A stretch of DNA of 64,000 bases, taken from positions 112,543 to 176,542 of the forward strand of contig DGRE01000025.1 of the NCBI GenBank assembly GCA_002389905.1, read 5' to 3'. The DNA comes from Hungatella sp. UBA4396. Lineage in GTDB: Bacteria; Bacillota; Clostridia; Lachnospirales; Lachnospiraceae. The translations under genes and the position numbers were made by a program. A model generated the notes under the pieces. The model was given only the letters and a program-made list of their open reading frames with translations, was not told where the DNA came from and did no database searches. Position 1 is the first letter of the stretch; each line of letters begins with the position of its first letter. This document shows positions 1 through 9,531 of this stretch, piece after piece.

Positions 1-2
1 TG

Positions 3-56
3 GATGTACATCTGGATGAATCCAAAGGGTTTTATTATATGGGAACCCTGTCTTAA
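3..56 (+). CDS. miaB: C-terminal tail of a probable MiaB tRNA methylthiotransferase (partial)
   Basis: The window opens inside a reading frame that runs 17 codons to TAA and ends in the peptide DVHLDESKGFYYMGTLS. A beta-rich tail of this kind fits the TRAM domain that closes MiaB, the radical SAM enzyme that methylthiolates i6A37 in tRNA. miaB lies directly upstream of mutS, mutL and miaA in many clostridia, which is the main reason for the name. Only 17 residues are visible and no catalytic motif is in view, so the identity is an inference from position. Confidence 0.5.
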   Translation, partial: DVHLDESKGFYYMGTLS

Positions 57-100
57 GAAACCGTGGAAACGCAAGCATAAGAAAAGAGGAAGTACAAACC

Positions 101-2755
101 ATGGCCGGATTATCACCAATGATGACCCATTATCTGGAAACAAAAAAAGAGTACCCGGACTGTGTTCTGTTTTACAGGCTGGGTGACTTTTATGAAATGT
201 TCTTTGAAGATGCGGTTACCGTGTCCAGAGAACTGGAAATTACATTGACAGGAAAAGAATGCGGACTGGAGGAACGGGCACCCATGTGCGGCGTTCCTTA
301 CCATGCCGTTGATACATATTTAAACCGCCTTGTGCAAAAGGGCTATAAGGTGGCCATTGCCGAGCAGATGGAAGATCCCAAGCAGGCAAAGGGCCTGGTA
401 AGGCGGGAAGTCATCCGGGTAGTGACTCCCGGAACCATAACCAGTGCCCAGGCTCTTGATGAAACAAAAAACAATTATCTCATGGGGATCGTCTACATTG
501 GAGAAACCTTTGGAATCGCAGTTGCCGATATCAGCACCGGAGACTTCCTGGTGACTGAGGTGGAATCCGAGCGGGAGCTGGTTGATGAGATCAATAAATT
601 CACCCCTTCTGAAATCATCTGCAACGAAGCCTTTTACGTTTCAGGAGTGGATATAGAGGAAATCAAAAACCGCTATCACGCGGTTATTTCATCTCTGGAT
701 CATCATTTCTTTTCCGATGAAGCTTGTCGGAAAATTCTGAAAGAACATTATAAGGTGGGCACTCTGGCCGGACTGGGACTGGAGGATTACGACACAGGAG
801 TGATCGCTGCCGGCGCTGTTATGGAGTATATGTATGAAACCCAGAAAAACAGCTTATCCCATATCACCGCCATCACCCCTTATTCCACCGGGCAATTCAT
901 GATCATTGACACCTCTACCAGAAGGAATTTGGAACTTCTGGAAACCCTGAGGGAAAAACAGAAGAGGGGAAGCCTTCTCTGGGTCCTGGACCGGACAAAA
1001 ACGGCCATGGGAGCCAGAATGCTTCGCACCTATATTGAACAGCCTTTAATTCATAAGTCTGAAATCATAAAGCGTCAGAATGCCATTGAAGAGCTGAACA
1101 TGAATTACATATCCAGGGAAGAGATCTGCGAGTATTTAAACCCCATTTACGACCTGGAGCGGCTCATTGGCCGGATCAGCTATAAAACTGCCAATCCCAG
1201 GGATTTGATCGCCTTTAAGAACTCTCTGGAAATGCTCCCTTACATCAAGGACATTTTAAAGGAGTTTACCAGCGACTTGTTGAAAGAATTGTGGGAGGAA
1301 CTGGATGCCCTGGAGGATGTCAAGGATTTGATTGACCGGGCCGTTATTGAAGACCCGCCCATTACAGTCCGGGAAGGCGGAATTATCCGGGAAGGCTTTC
1401 ATGAGGAAGCGGATAAGCTGAGAGGTGCCAAGACAGAGGGAAAGACCTGGCTGGCTGAGCTGGAATCAAAGGAAAAGGAAAAGACGGGAATCAAAAACCT
1501 GAAAGTGAAATTCAACAAGGTCTTTGGCTACTATTTTGAAGTGACCAATTCCTTTAAGGACCTTGTGCCGGATTACTTTATCCGCAAGCAGACCCTTGCC
1601 AATGCAGAGCGCTATACCACTGATGAGCTGAAGGAACTGGAAGAAGTCATTGTAGGCGCTGAGGACAAGCTGTATGCCCTGGAATACGATTTATTCGGCC
1701 AGGTGAGGGATTCCGTTGCAGGAGAGGTTTTAAGAATCCAGAAGACAGCCAGAGCCATTGCAGGAATCGATGTGCTGACTTCCCTTTCTTCTGTTGCCTC
1801 TAAAAATAATTACGTCAAACCAGCCATCAATGAAAAGGGAATCATCGACATTAAAAACGGACGTCATCCGGTTGTGGAAAAAATGATGCGGGATGATCTC
1901 TTCGTTTCCAATGATACCTACTTAGATAACGGGAAAAACCGGCTTTCCATTATTACAGGACCAAACATGGCAGGAAAGTCTACCTATATGCGTCAGACCG
2001 CCCTTATAGTCTTAATGGCCCAGATCGGAAGCTTTGTTCCTGCCCAGGAGGCCAATATCGGCATCTGTGATCGTATTTTCACCCGTGTGGGCGCTTCTGA
2101 CGATTTGGCTTCCGGCCAGAGCACCTTTATGGTGGAAATGACAGAGGTTGCCAACATCCTTCGCAATGCCACCAAAAACAGTCTGATTGTCTTAGATGAA
2201 ATCGGACGGGGTACCAGTACCTTTGACGGGCTCAGCATTGCCTGGGCTGTAGTAGAGCACATCAGCAATTTAAAGCTTTTAGGAGCAAAGACCTTGTTTG
2301 CGACCCACTACCATGAGCTGACCGAGCTGGAAGGCACCATGAGCGGTGTCAACAATTACTGCATTGCAGTAAAAGAACAGGGCGAGGATATTGTATTTTT
2401 AAGAAAAATCATCAAAGGCGGAGCGGACAAAAGCTACGGCATCCAGGTGGCCAAGCTGGCCGGAGTGCCGGATTCGGTCATTGTCAGGGCCAGAGAGCTT
2501 TTAGAGGAACTGAGCGATGCGGATATTGCCACCAGAGCCAGGGAAATTGCAGAAGGAAATGGAAACATTCCCCGCAGAAAAGCGGTGCCAAAGCCTGACG
2601 AGGTGGATTTGCAGCAGATGACTCTTTTTGATACGGCAAAGGATGACGACATTATCAGGGAACTGGGAGAGTTAGAACTTGGAAACATGACCCCCATCGA
2701 TGCCCTCAACACCTTATACCGCCTGCAGACAAAACTGAAAAACCGCTGGCAGTAG
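101..2755 (+). CDS. mutS: DNA mismatch repair protein MutS
   Basis: An 884-residue mismatch-recognition ATPase of normal length. The N-terminal domain has the mismatch-probing Phe-x-Glu motif (F30, E32, within GDFYEMFF). Connector, lever and clamp domains follow, then the ABC-type ATPase with Walker A GPNMAGKST at 620-628 and Walker B LIVLDE with D699 and E700, followed by GRGTSTFDG. It binds mispaired bases and recruits MutL. The ATG at 101 follows a GAGGAA ribosome binding site. It is 45 bp after the probable miaB tail and 26 bp before mutL, so the genes are probably cotranscribed. Confidence 0.98.
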   Translation: MAGLSPMMTHYLETKKEYPDCVLFYRLGDFYEMFFEDAVTVSRELEITLTGKECGLEERAPMCGVPYHAVDTYLNRLVQKGYKVAIAEQMEDPKQAKGLVRREVIRVVTPGTITSAQALDETKNNYLMGIVYIGETFGIAVADISTGDFLVTEVESERELVDEINKFTPSEIICNEAFYVSGVDIEEIKNRYHAVISSLDHHFFSDEACRKILKEHYKVGTLAGLGLEDYDTGVIAAGAVMEYMYETQKNSLSHITAITPYSTGQFMIIDTSTRRNLELLETLREKQKRGSLLWVLDRTKTAMGARMLRTYIEQPLIHKSEIIKRQNAIEELNMNYISREEICEYLNPIYDLERLIGRISYKTANPRDLIAFKNSLEMLPYIKDILKEFTSDLLKELWEELDALEDVKDLIDRAVIEDPPITVREGGIIREGFHEEADKLRGAKTEGKTWLAELESKEKEKTGIKNLKVKFNKVFGYYFEVTNSFKDLVPDYFIRKQTLANAERYTTDELKELEEVIVGAEDKLYALEYDLFGQVRDSVAGEVLRIQKTARAIAGIDVLTSLSSVASKNNYVKPAINEKGIIDIKNGRHPVVEKMMRDDLFVSNDTYLDNGKNRLSIITGPNMAGKSTYMRQTALIVLMAQIGSFVPAQEANIGICDRIFTRVGASDDLASGQSTFMVEMTEVANILRNATKNSLIVLDEIGRGTSTFDGLSIAWAVVEHISNLKLLGAKTLFATHYHELTELEGTMSGVNNYCIAVKEQGEDIVFLRKIIKGGADKSYGIQVAKLAGVPDSVIVRARELLEELSDADIATRAREIAEGNGNIPRRKAVPKPDEVDLQQMTLFDTAKDDDIIRELGELELGNMTPIDALNTLYRLQTKLKNRWQ

Positions 2756-2781
2756 GGCATGTTTAAAAAGGAGCTGATACC

Positions 2782-4785
2782 ATGCCGAATATAACCGTAC
2801 TGGATCAAAATACTATTAATAAAATAGCCGCAGGAGAAGTGGTGGAGCGGCCTGCTTCAGTGGTCAAGGAGCTTTTAGAAAATGCCATTGATGCGAAAGC
2901 CACGGCTGTTACTGTGGAAATCAAGGATGGGGGCACTACTTTTATCCGTGTGACCGACAATGGCTGGGGGATTCCAAAGGAAGAGGTTCCCCTGGCTTTC
3001 CTGCGCCATTCCACAAGCAAGATCAAAACCGTAGAGGATTTGTTTACCGTGGCTTCCCTGGGCTTTCGCGGGGAGGCTCTGGCCAGTATTGCGGCGGTTT
3101 CCCAGGTGGAGCTGATCACCAAGACCAGCACCGGCCTGACCGGAACCAGATACCAGATTGACGGGGGAGAAGAGCGCTCCTTAGAAGAGATCGGAGCGCC
3201 GGAGGGCACCACCTTTATTGCCAGAAATTTATTTTACAATACGCCGGCCAGGAAGAAGTTTTTAAAGACTCCGGCTACCGAAGGGGCACATGTGGCTGAT
3301 CTGGTGGAAAAGCTGGCCCTGTCTCATCCGGAGGTATCCATCCGCTTTATCCAGAACAACCAGAATAAACTTCACACCTCTGGAAACCACAATTTAAAGG
3401 ATATTGTATACACAGTCTTTGGAAGGGAAATCGCTTCCAATCTTTTATCGGTTTCAGTAAAAAAGAAAGAAGTTTCTATTGAAGGCCATATCGGAAAACC
3501 GGTTATTGCCAGAGGAAACCGGAATTATGAGAATTATTTTATCAATGGGCGGTATATTAAAAGCAGTGTTATTTCCAGGGCAATTGAGGAAGCTTATAAG
3601 CCCTTTATGATGCAGCATAAATATCCCTTTACCATGCTTCATTTTTCTATTGAACCGGAGCTTTTGGATGTGAACGTCCATCCCACCAAGATGGAGCTGC
3701 GTTTCAGAGATGGAGAACTGATTTACCAAATGGTATATCAGGCAGTGTCCGAGGCTTTGGCTCATAAAGAGCTGATACCGGAGGTGGAGCTGATTAAACG
3801 GGAGGAAGAAAAACCGGTATTTGCAGCCAGAAAACACGAACCTGCGCCGGAACCCTTTGAAAAGCGGCGGATCATGGCCATGCAGCAGGCGGCCACTGTA
3901 GAGAAGCAGGAAGGAGGTTCCATCTTTCCTAAACGGTTGGTTCCGTCTCAGCCGTCTTTTGTGAGAGAAGGGGATGGACTTCTGGAAAACTGGCTGAAAC
4001 CAAAACCAGGGTCTCCAGAAAAGGTGGGCGTTCAAAAACTGTCAGAATCTGTGCCGGTAATGCCGGGCGTTGAACTGAGTTCAGAACCAAGCTCTGAACC
4101 AGCTGTAAATCTGGCCCCAGATAGGGGAGAGCCCTATCCGACAGTGAAGGAAGAAAAGCCGGAGCAGCTGGACTTATTTGACGGAAAGCTGTTAGAGCCA
4201 AAAGCCCGTTCCATGCACAAACTGATCGGACAGCTTTTTGATACCTACTGGCTGGTGGAATTTAACGGACATCTTTATATTATTGACCAGCATGCTGCCC
4301 ATGAAAAGGTTTTATATGAGAAAACCATGGCAACACTGAAAACCAGGGAGTATTCCTCCCAGTTGGTAAGCCCTCCTATTATTCTCACTTTAAACCGTAA
4401 TGAAGAGGTGCTTTTAACCCAGCATTTAAAGTATTTCACTGACATCGGATTTGAGATAGAGCCTTTCGGCGGAAGAGAGTACGCTGTCAGGGGAGTTCCG
4501 GCCAATTTATTTTCCATTGCAAAAAAGGAACTTTTGATTGAAATGATCGACGGATTATCGGAGGAAGGTTTTTCCCACAATCCTGATGTGATTTACGAGA
4601 AGGTCGCCTCCATGTCCTGTAAGGCCGCCGTAAAGGGAGGACACAAGCTGTCTGCTGCAGAAGCAAATGAACTGATCGACCAGCTTTTAAGCCTGGAAAA
4701 CCCTTATGCCTGCCCCCATGGCAGGCCCACCATCATCTCCATGAGTAAGTATGAGCTGGAGAAAAAATTCAAGAGGATCGTATAA
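2782..4785 (+). CDS. mutL: DNA mismatch repair protein MutL with endonuclease motif
   Basis: A 667-residue partner of MutS. The N-terminal GHKL ATPase shows ELLENAID (E33, N34, D37), DNGWGI (59-64), the RHSTSKI segment and GFRGEAL. A long Pro/Glu-rich linker (about 340-470) leads to the C-terminal dimerisation domain. That domain carries the metal-binding endonuclease motif DQHAAHE at 502-508, with SCKAAVKGG near 613 and CPHGRP at 644, so this is the nicking type of MutL found in bacteria without MutH. The start has an AAAAGGAG site. The stop overlaps the miaA start by one base (TAATG), indicating translational coupling. Confidence 0.97.
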   Translation: MPNITVLDQNTINKIAAGEVVERPASVVKELLENAIDAKATAVTVEIKDGGTTFIRVTDNGWGIPKEEVPLAFLRHSTSKIKTVEDLFTVASLGFRGEALASIAAVSQVELITKTSTGLTGTRYQIDGGEERSLEEIGAPEGTTFIARNLFYNTPARKKFLKTPATEGAHVADLVEKLALSHPEVSIRFIQNNQNKLHTSGNHNLKDIVYTVFGREIASNLLSVSVKKKEVSIEGHIGKPVIARGNRNYENYFINGRYIKSSVISRAIEEAYKPFMMQHKYPFTMLHFSIEPELLDVNVHPTKMELRFRDGELIYQMVYQAVSEALAHKELIPEVELIKREEEKPVFAARKHEPAPEPFEKRRIMAMQQAATVEKQEGGSIFPKRLVPSQPSFVREGDGLLENWLKPKPGSPEKVGVQKLSESVPVMPGVELSSEPSSEPAVNLAPDRGEPYPTVKEEKPEQLDLFDGKLLEPKARSMHKLIGQLFDTYWLVEFNGHLYIIDQHAAHEKVLYEKTMATLKTREYSSQLVSPPIILTLNRNEEVLLTQHLKYFTDIGFEIEPFGGREYAVRGVPANLFSIAKKELLIEMIDGLSEEGFSHNPDVIYEKVASMSCKAAVKGGHKLSAAEANELIDQLLSLENPYACPHGRPTIISMSKYELEKKFKRIV

Positions 4786-5735
4786 TGGAACCACTTATTA
4801 TTTTAACCGGACCGACAGCAGTGGGGAAAACAGCCCTGTCAATCCGTCTTGCAAAAGCGGTGGGAGGAGAAATCATCAGTGCTGATTCCATGCAGGTTTA
4901 CCGCCATATGGACATCGGCTCCGCAAAGATTACGAAGGAAGAGATGGAGGGGGTTCCCCACCATTTAATTGACGTGTTAAATCCTGATGAGGAATTCAAT
5001 GTGACAACCTTTCAGCAGATGGCGAAAAAGGCTGTGGAAGAGATTTATTCAAGGGGACGTATTCCCATTGTGGCAGGGGGGACTGGTTTTTATATCCAGG
5101 CCCTTCTCTATGATATTGATTTCACGGAAAATGGAGAGGATACCTCCATCCGGGACCAACTGGAAGCCCTGGGAAAGGAAAAGGGAGCCGGGTTTCTCCA
5201 CGATATGTTAAAAGACATTGACCCGGAAGCAGCAAAGGAGATTCATGCCAATAACCAGAAACGGGTGATCCGTGCCATTGAATATTACAGGCAGACGGGT
5301 GAGCCTATTTCAGAGCATAATAAGCGGGAAAGGCAGAAGCAGTCCCCTTACGATTTCCTCTATTATGTGGTGAACACCGACCGGAATGTTCTCTATGAGC
5401 GGATTGACCGGCGGGTGGATTTGATGGTTCAGCAGGGCCTTGTCAATGAGGTGGAACAGTTAAAGGCCATGGGCTGCACCAGAGATATGGTTTCCATGCA
5501 GGGCCTGGGTTATAAGGAGATTCTGGATTATTTACAGGGAGCTGCCACCCTTGAGGAGGCAGTCTATATCCTGAAACGGGATACCAGACATTTTGCCAAG
5601 CGCCAGCTTACCTGGTTTAAGCGGGAACGGGATGTGAGATGGCTGAACCTTCCTGACTTTGGAAATGACCAGGAAAAGGTGTTGGAAAAGATATTACAAG
5701 ACATAAATGAGATGTACGGATTGGAGAAAAAATAG
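4785..5735 (+). CDS. miaA: tRNA dimethylallyltransferase MiaA
   Basis: A 316-residue enzyme that transfers a dimethylallyl group from DMAPP to N6 of A37 in tRNAs reading UNN codons. The P-loop GPTAVGKT is at 9-16, followed by the ADSMQVYR segment and GGTGFYIQALL, all typical of MiaA. Its product is the substrate of MiaB, whose probable gene tail opens the window, so the two enzymes of one modification pathway flank mutSL. Its ATG shares a base with the mutL stop codon. The next gene starts 3 bp after the stop. Confidence 0.97.
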   Translation: MEPLIILTGPTAVGKTALSIRLAKAVGGEIISADSMQVYRHMDIGSAKITKEEMEGVPHHLIDVLNPDEEFNVTTFQQMAKKAVEEIYSRGRIPIVAGGTGFYIQALLYDIDFTENGEDTSIRDQLEALGKEKGAGFLHDMLKDIDPEAAKEIHANNQKRVIRAIEYYRQTGEPISEHNKRERQKQSPYDFLYYVVNTDRNVLYERIDRRVDLMVQQGLVNEVEQLKAMGCTRDMVSMQGLGYKEILDYLQGAATLEEAVYILKRDTRHFAKRQLTWFKRERDVRWLNLPDFGNDQEKVLEKILQDINEMYGLEKK

Positions 5736-5738
5736 ATC

Positions 5739-7034
5739 ATGGATATCAATGCAATGTACGAAACTCTGGGAATCAGCCGCCAGGTGCTGGATTTTGGAAA
5801 AGAGATCGAAGAAGCTTTAAAGGACCGTTTTAAGGAAATTGACGAGACTGCGGAATACAACCAGATGAAGGTCATAAAGGCCATGCAGGATAACAGGGTC
5901 AGTGATATCCATTTTGCGGCAACGACTGGCTATGGCTACAATGACTTGGGCAGGGATACCTTAGAGGATGTCTATGCCGGCGTATTTCGCACGGAAAGCG
6001 CCCTTGTAAGACCGAACCTGATCAGCGGGACCCACGCTCTTTCCATCGCCCTTTCCGGAAACCTCCGTCCCGGAGACGAGCTTCTTTCTCCGGTGGGAAA
6101 GCCTTATGACACCCTGGAGGAAGTCATCGGCATCCGGGACAGCGTTGGTTCCTTAAAGGAATACGGAGTTGTATACCGTCAGGTGGATCTTCTTTCAGAC
6201 GGAACCTTTGACTATGAATCCATTGCAAGGGCTGTCAATGAAAAGACAAAGCTGGTCACCATCCAGCGTTCCAAGGGCTATGATACACGGCCTACATTTT
6301 CCGTTGCCCAGATCGGTGAACTGATCGCTTTCATTAAAAAAATAAAGCCGGATGTGATCTGCATGGTGGATAACTGCTACGGGGAATTCGTGGAAAAGAT
6401 GGAACCCAGTGACGTGGGAGCGGATATGGTGGTCGGTTCTCTCATCAAAAATCCGGGAGGCGGCCTTGCCCCTATTGGCGGGTATATTGCAGGCCGGACG
6501 GACTGCATTGAACGGGCTTCTTACCGCTTAAGCGCTCCGGGCCTTGGAAAAGAGGTGGGAGCCAGCTTAGGCCTTAACCAGTCCTTTTACCAGGGATTGT
6601 TTTTATCCCCGACCGTGGTGGCGGGAGCCTTAAAAGGGGCCATTTTTGCAGCCAATGTCTATGAAAAACTGGGCTTTCCAGTGGTGCCAAACGGTTCGGA
6701 ATCCCGCCATGATATCATTCAGGCTATTACCTTGGGAACCCCGGAAGGCGTGGTCGCATTCTGCCAGGGAATCCAGGCGGCAGCTCCTGTGGACAGCTTT
6801 GTGACCCCGGAGCCGTGGGATATGCCCGGCTACGATGCACCTGTCATTATGGCGGCGGGAGCCTTTGTCCAGGGGTCTTCTATTGAGCTGAGCGCGGACG
6901 GTCCCATAAAGCCGCCTTATGCCGTTTATTTTCAGGGAGGGCTTACATGGTATCATGCAAAGCTGGGAATCCTTAAATCCATGCAAAAGCTTTTGGAAGC
7001 CGGAGTCCTCAAAAAAGGCTATACACAACTGTAA
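5739..7034 (+). CDS. YnbB-like PLP-dependent protein (methionine gamma-lyase-like family)
   Basis: A 431-residue protein of the family often labelled aluminium resistance protein or methionine gamma-lyase family (B. subtilis YnbB). The fold is an aspartate-aminotransferase-like PLP enzyme. The likely Schiff-base lysine is K237 in SLIKNPGGG, and the DNCYGEF segment upstream would hold the cofactor-binding aspartate. The physiological substrate is not known to me. The gene follows miaA by 3 bp and belongs to the mutSL-miaA transcript. The family assignment is firm; the lyase activity is only a family label. Confidence 0.85.
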   Translation: MDINAMYETLGISRQVLDFGKEIEEALKDRFKEIDETAEYNQMKVIKAMQDNRVSDIHFAATTGYGYNDLGRDTLEDVYAGVFRTESALVRPNLISGTHALSIALSGNLRPGDELLSPVGKPYDTLEEVIGIRDSVGSLKEYGVVYRQVDLLSDGTFDYESIARAVNEKTKLVTIQRSKGYDTRPTFSVAQIGELIAFIKKIKPDVICMVDNCYGEFVEKMEPSDVGADMVVGSLIKNPGGGLAPIGGYIAGRTDCIERASYRLSAPGLGKEVGASLGLNQSFYQGLFLSPTVVAGALKGAIFAANVYEKLGFPVVPNGSESRHDIIQAITLGTPEGVVAFCQGIQAAAPVDSFVTPEPWDMPGYDAPVIMAAGAFVQGSSIELSADGPIKPPYAVYFQGGLTWYHAKLGILKSMQKLLEAGVLKKGYTQL

Positions 7035-7102
7035 ATATATGCTAAAATACTTTGATAGGCATGGAGATTCCTGCCATAATACCAAAAGGGGTAGCAGAGC
7101 AG

Positions 7103-7354
7103 ATGAAGTACAAAAACTGCTGGGTACTGCTTCTTCTTATGCTTGCCGGTGTTGTCTTAGGAGGTTTTATGGGAGATCTGGCTAAGGGGATATCCTGGCT
7201 GTCCTGGCTGAATGCAGGACAGTCCTTTGGGTTTGACACCCCGCTTGTGGTCAATTTAGGCATCCTGGTCATTACCTTTGGGATCAACATTAAAATAACC
7301 ATGGCAGGCATCATAGGAGTGGCAGCAGCCCTCATCACATATCGGTTTATTTAA
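7103..7354 (+). CDS. DUF4321 family small membrane protein
   Basis: An 83-residue protein with two hydrophobic helices (about 5-25 and 50-78) joined by a Gly- and Ser-rich loop. It matches the short clostridial DUF4321 proteins in length and in the start MKYKNCWVLLLLMLAG. The frame stays open upstream to a TTG at 7052 and an ATG at 7061. I chose the ATG at 7103 because the protein then starts directly at the first membrane helix, like its relatives, and because AAAGGGG lies just upstream. Function unknown. It sits 48 bp before radC. Confidence 0.75.
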   Translation: MKYKNCWVLLLLMLAGVVLGGFMGDLAKGISWLSWLNAGQSFGFDTPLVVNLGILVITFGINIKITMAGIIGVAAALITYRFI

Positions 7355-7402
7355 AACGTATGTCCTTTTTTTCGTACCTGGAGAGTAACGGTCAGGAGGC
7401 AT

Positions 7403-8098
7403 ATGGAACGTATAACAATGAAACACATTCCGGCACAGGAGCGGCCCTATGAAAAATGTTTGACGGATGGGCCGGAGGCTTTAAGCGATGCGGAGCTCTT
7501 ATCCATTATTATCCGCACCGGTTCCAGGGAGGATAATTCCCTGGCTCTGTCACAAAAGATACTGGCCTTAAATTATCCGAAAGAGGGTATTTTAGGGCTT
7601 TTGCATCTTTCCATTCCGGAGCTTATGGCTGTCAAGGGAATCGGAAGGGTCAAGGGAGCACAGCTTATGTGCATTGGAGAGCTTTCCAGGCGTATCTGGA
7701 AGCGGAGCGCTCTTTCAGAGGCCGTTTCCTTTCACAATCCACTTGAAATCGTCAATTATTTCATGGAAGATATGCGCCACAAAGAGCAGGAGCAGGTTTT
7801 TATTCTCCTTCTCAACACAAAGGGAGCTTTAATCAAAGAAGTCCTGATTTCCCAGGGAACGGTAAATGCTTCGGTGGTTTCCCCCAGGGAGATCTTTATA
7901 GAAGCCGCCAGATACCACGCTGTGAGCCTGGTGCTGGTCCACAACCATCCCAGCGGAGATCCCTCTCCCAGCAAAGAGGATATCAGCCTTACCCGCCGGG
8001 TAAAGGAAGCCGGGGAATTAATGGGAATCCGGCTGCTGGATCACATTATCATAGGAGATAATTCCTATATCAGTTTGAAGGAACGGGGAATTTTATAG
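7403..8098 (+). CDS. radC: RadC family JAB/MPN-domain protein
   Basis: A 231-residue RadC protein. A helix-hairpin-helix region near residues 40-90 (VKGIGRVKGAQ) precedes an MPN/JAB metalloprotease-like domain with the full JAMM signature: H180, H182 and D193 in HNHPSGDPSPSKED. The name suggests DNA repair, but the role of RadC is unresolved. The ATG has an AGGAGG site (CAGGAGGCAT). The TAG stop abuts the mreC ATG with no gap. In many Firmicutes mreB stands between radC and mreC; here it does not. Confidence 0.94.
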   Translation: MERITMKHIPAQERPYEKCLTDGPEALSDAELLSIIIRTGSREDNSLALSQKILALNYPKEGILGLLHLSIPELMAVKGIGRVKGAQLMCIGELSRRIWKRSALSEAVSFHNPLEIVNYFMEDMRHKEQEQVFILLLNTKGALIKEVLISQGTVNASVVSPREIFIEAARYHAVSLVLVHNHPSGDPSPSKEDISLTRRVKEAGELMGIRLLDHIIIGDNSYISLKERGIL

Positions 8099-8998
8099 AT
8101 GGAATCAAAGCGCAGCAAATATGTTCTTATCGCTTTAACAGTATTTTGTGTCCTGCTGATCGGGCTGACATCCATTCGGGATGAATGGCTGACACCCCTC
8201 CGGACCGGAGTGGGCTATTTCCTGATTCCGGTGCAGTCAGGGGTCAATGCGGTGGGGTCGTCCATTTACGACCAGATCGTGGATTATACAAAGCTGCGGG
8301 ATGCATTAAATGAAAATAAAGAGATGAAAGAGATCATTACCCAGCTTACGGAGCAGAATACAAGGCTTCAGGCTGAGGAATTTGAATTAAAGCGGCTTCG
8401 CCAGCTTTACAGCCTGGATCAGGAATACGGCCAGTATGAAAAGGTGGGGGCAAGGGTCATTGCCAATGACTCCAGCAACTGGTTTCAGATATTCCGCATC
8501 GACAAGGGCTCCAAAGACGGAATTGCCGTGGACATGAATGTGGTGGCCGGAGGCGGCCTGGTAGGTCTTGTGACGGATGTGGGAGCCAATTATGCCACGG
8601 TCCGCTCCATTATTGACGACTCCAGCCGGGTCAGCGGAATGGCTATGCAGTCCAGTGACAGCTGTATTGTGGCCGGAGATCTGACTTTGTTTAAGGAAGG
8701 CAGGCTCAGGATCACTAATGTATTAAAGGAAAGCGATGTAAAAGACGGTGACAAAATCGTGACCTCCAACATCAGCTCTGTGTTTCTTCCGGGCATTTTG
8801 ATCGGCTATGCCGCTGATGTGACCAATGATACCAACAACGTGACCAAATCAGGATATTTAATTCCGGCGGCAGAGTTTGACAGCCTCCAGGAGGTTTTAG
8901 TCATTACAGAGCTTAAGGCTGACATGATGAAGGAAGAGGAGTCTTCTGAATCATCGGAGGAAGAGGCGCCTTCTGAAGAAGAGAGCGCTTCCCAATAA
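8099..8998 (+). CDS. mreC: Rod shape-determining protein MreC
   Basis: A 299-residue scaffold of the elongasome, anchored by one N-terminal helix (about 8-28), with a coiled coil (about 66-110) and the beta-barrel MreC domain (about 115-275). The C-terminus is a Glu/Ser-rich tail. MreC links PBP2 and RodA to MreD and the MreB filaments on the outer face of the membrane. The gene begins immediately after the radC stop with only a weak ribosome site, suggesting coupled translation, and is followed 14 bp later by mreD. Confidence 0.95.
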   Translation: MESKRSKYVLIALTVFCVLLIGLTSIRDEWLTPLRTGVGYFLIPVQSGVNAVGSSIYDQIVDYTKLRDALNENKEMKEIITQLTEQNTRLQAEEFELKRLRQLYSLDQEYGQYEKVGARVIANDSSNWFQIFRIDKGSKDGIAVDMNVVAGGGLVGLVTDVGANYATVRSIIDDSSRVSGMAMQSSDSCIVAGDLTLFKEGRLRITNVLKESDVKDGDKIVTSNISSVFLPGILIGYAADVTNDTNNVTKSGYLIPAAEFDSLQEVLVITELKADMMKEEESSESSEEEAPSEEESASQ

Positions 8999-9012
8999 TA
9001 AAAAGGAGAAAA

Positions 9013-9531
9013 ATGAGACGGATTTTTATTAACGTATTGCTGATTCTTCTGGCATTTACCATTCAAAACTGCATATTTCCCCTTTTGCCGTTTTTAACGG
9101 CTGCTCCCAACCTGCTTCTGATCCTGACTTTTTCCTTTGGATTCATCTATGGAACAGAGGCGGGAATGTATTACGGGCTTATATCAGGGCTTATGATGGA
9201 TTTGTTCTACAGCGGCCCCTTTGGTTTTTATACCCTGATCTTTGTTCACGTGGGCTATATCAACGGTATTTTCCGGAAATATTATTATGAGGACTATATC
9301 ACTCTGCCCCTGATTTTAAGCATTTTGAATGAGCTGGCTTATAACATGTATATCTATGTTTTCCGGTTCCTGATCCGTCAAAAGGTCAGGATCGGGTATT
9401 ATTTCACCAACCTGGTGCTGCCTGAGATCATTTTTACGGTGGTGACGACTTTGCTTTTTTACCGTCTCTTCCTGATCTTAAACCGCCGGCTGGAGGAAAT
9501 TGAAAAAAGAGGTGATTCTTCCATTGTTTAG
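9013..9531 (+). CDS. mreD: Rod shape-determining protein MreD
   Basis: A 172-residue integral membrane protein with about five hydrophobic helices, the usual size and topology for MreD. The segment YYGLISGLMMDLFYSG is characteristic of the family. It works with MreC in the elongation machinery. The ATG follows a good AAAAGGAG site. Its last codons overlap the start of the PBP2 gene by 8 bp, so translation of the two is probably coupled. Confidence 0.9.
   Translation: MRRIFINVLLILLAFTIQNCIFPLLPFLTAAPNLLLILTFSFGFIYGTEAGMYYGLISGLMMDLFYSGPFGFYTLIFVHVGYINGIFRKYYYEDYITLPLILSILNELAYNMYIYVFRFLIRQKVRIGYYFTNLVLPEIIFTVVTTLLFYRLFLILNRRLEEIEKRGDSSIV

Noticed and set aside
4..186. 60-codon open frame at the start of the window
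   Set aside because: It overlaps mutS in another frame, and the real coding frame at 3-56 ends in TAA with a MiaB-like tail.
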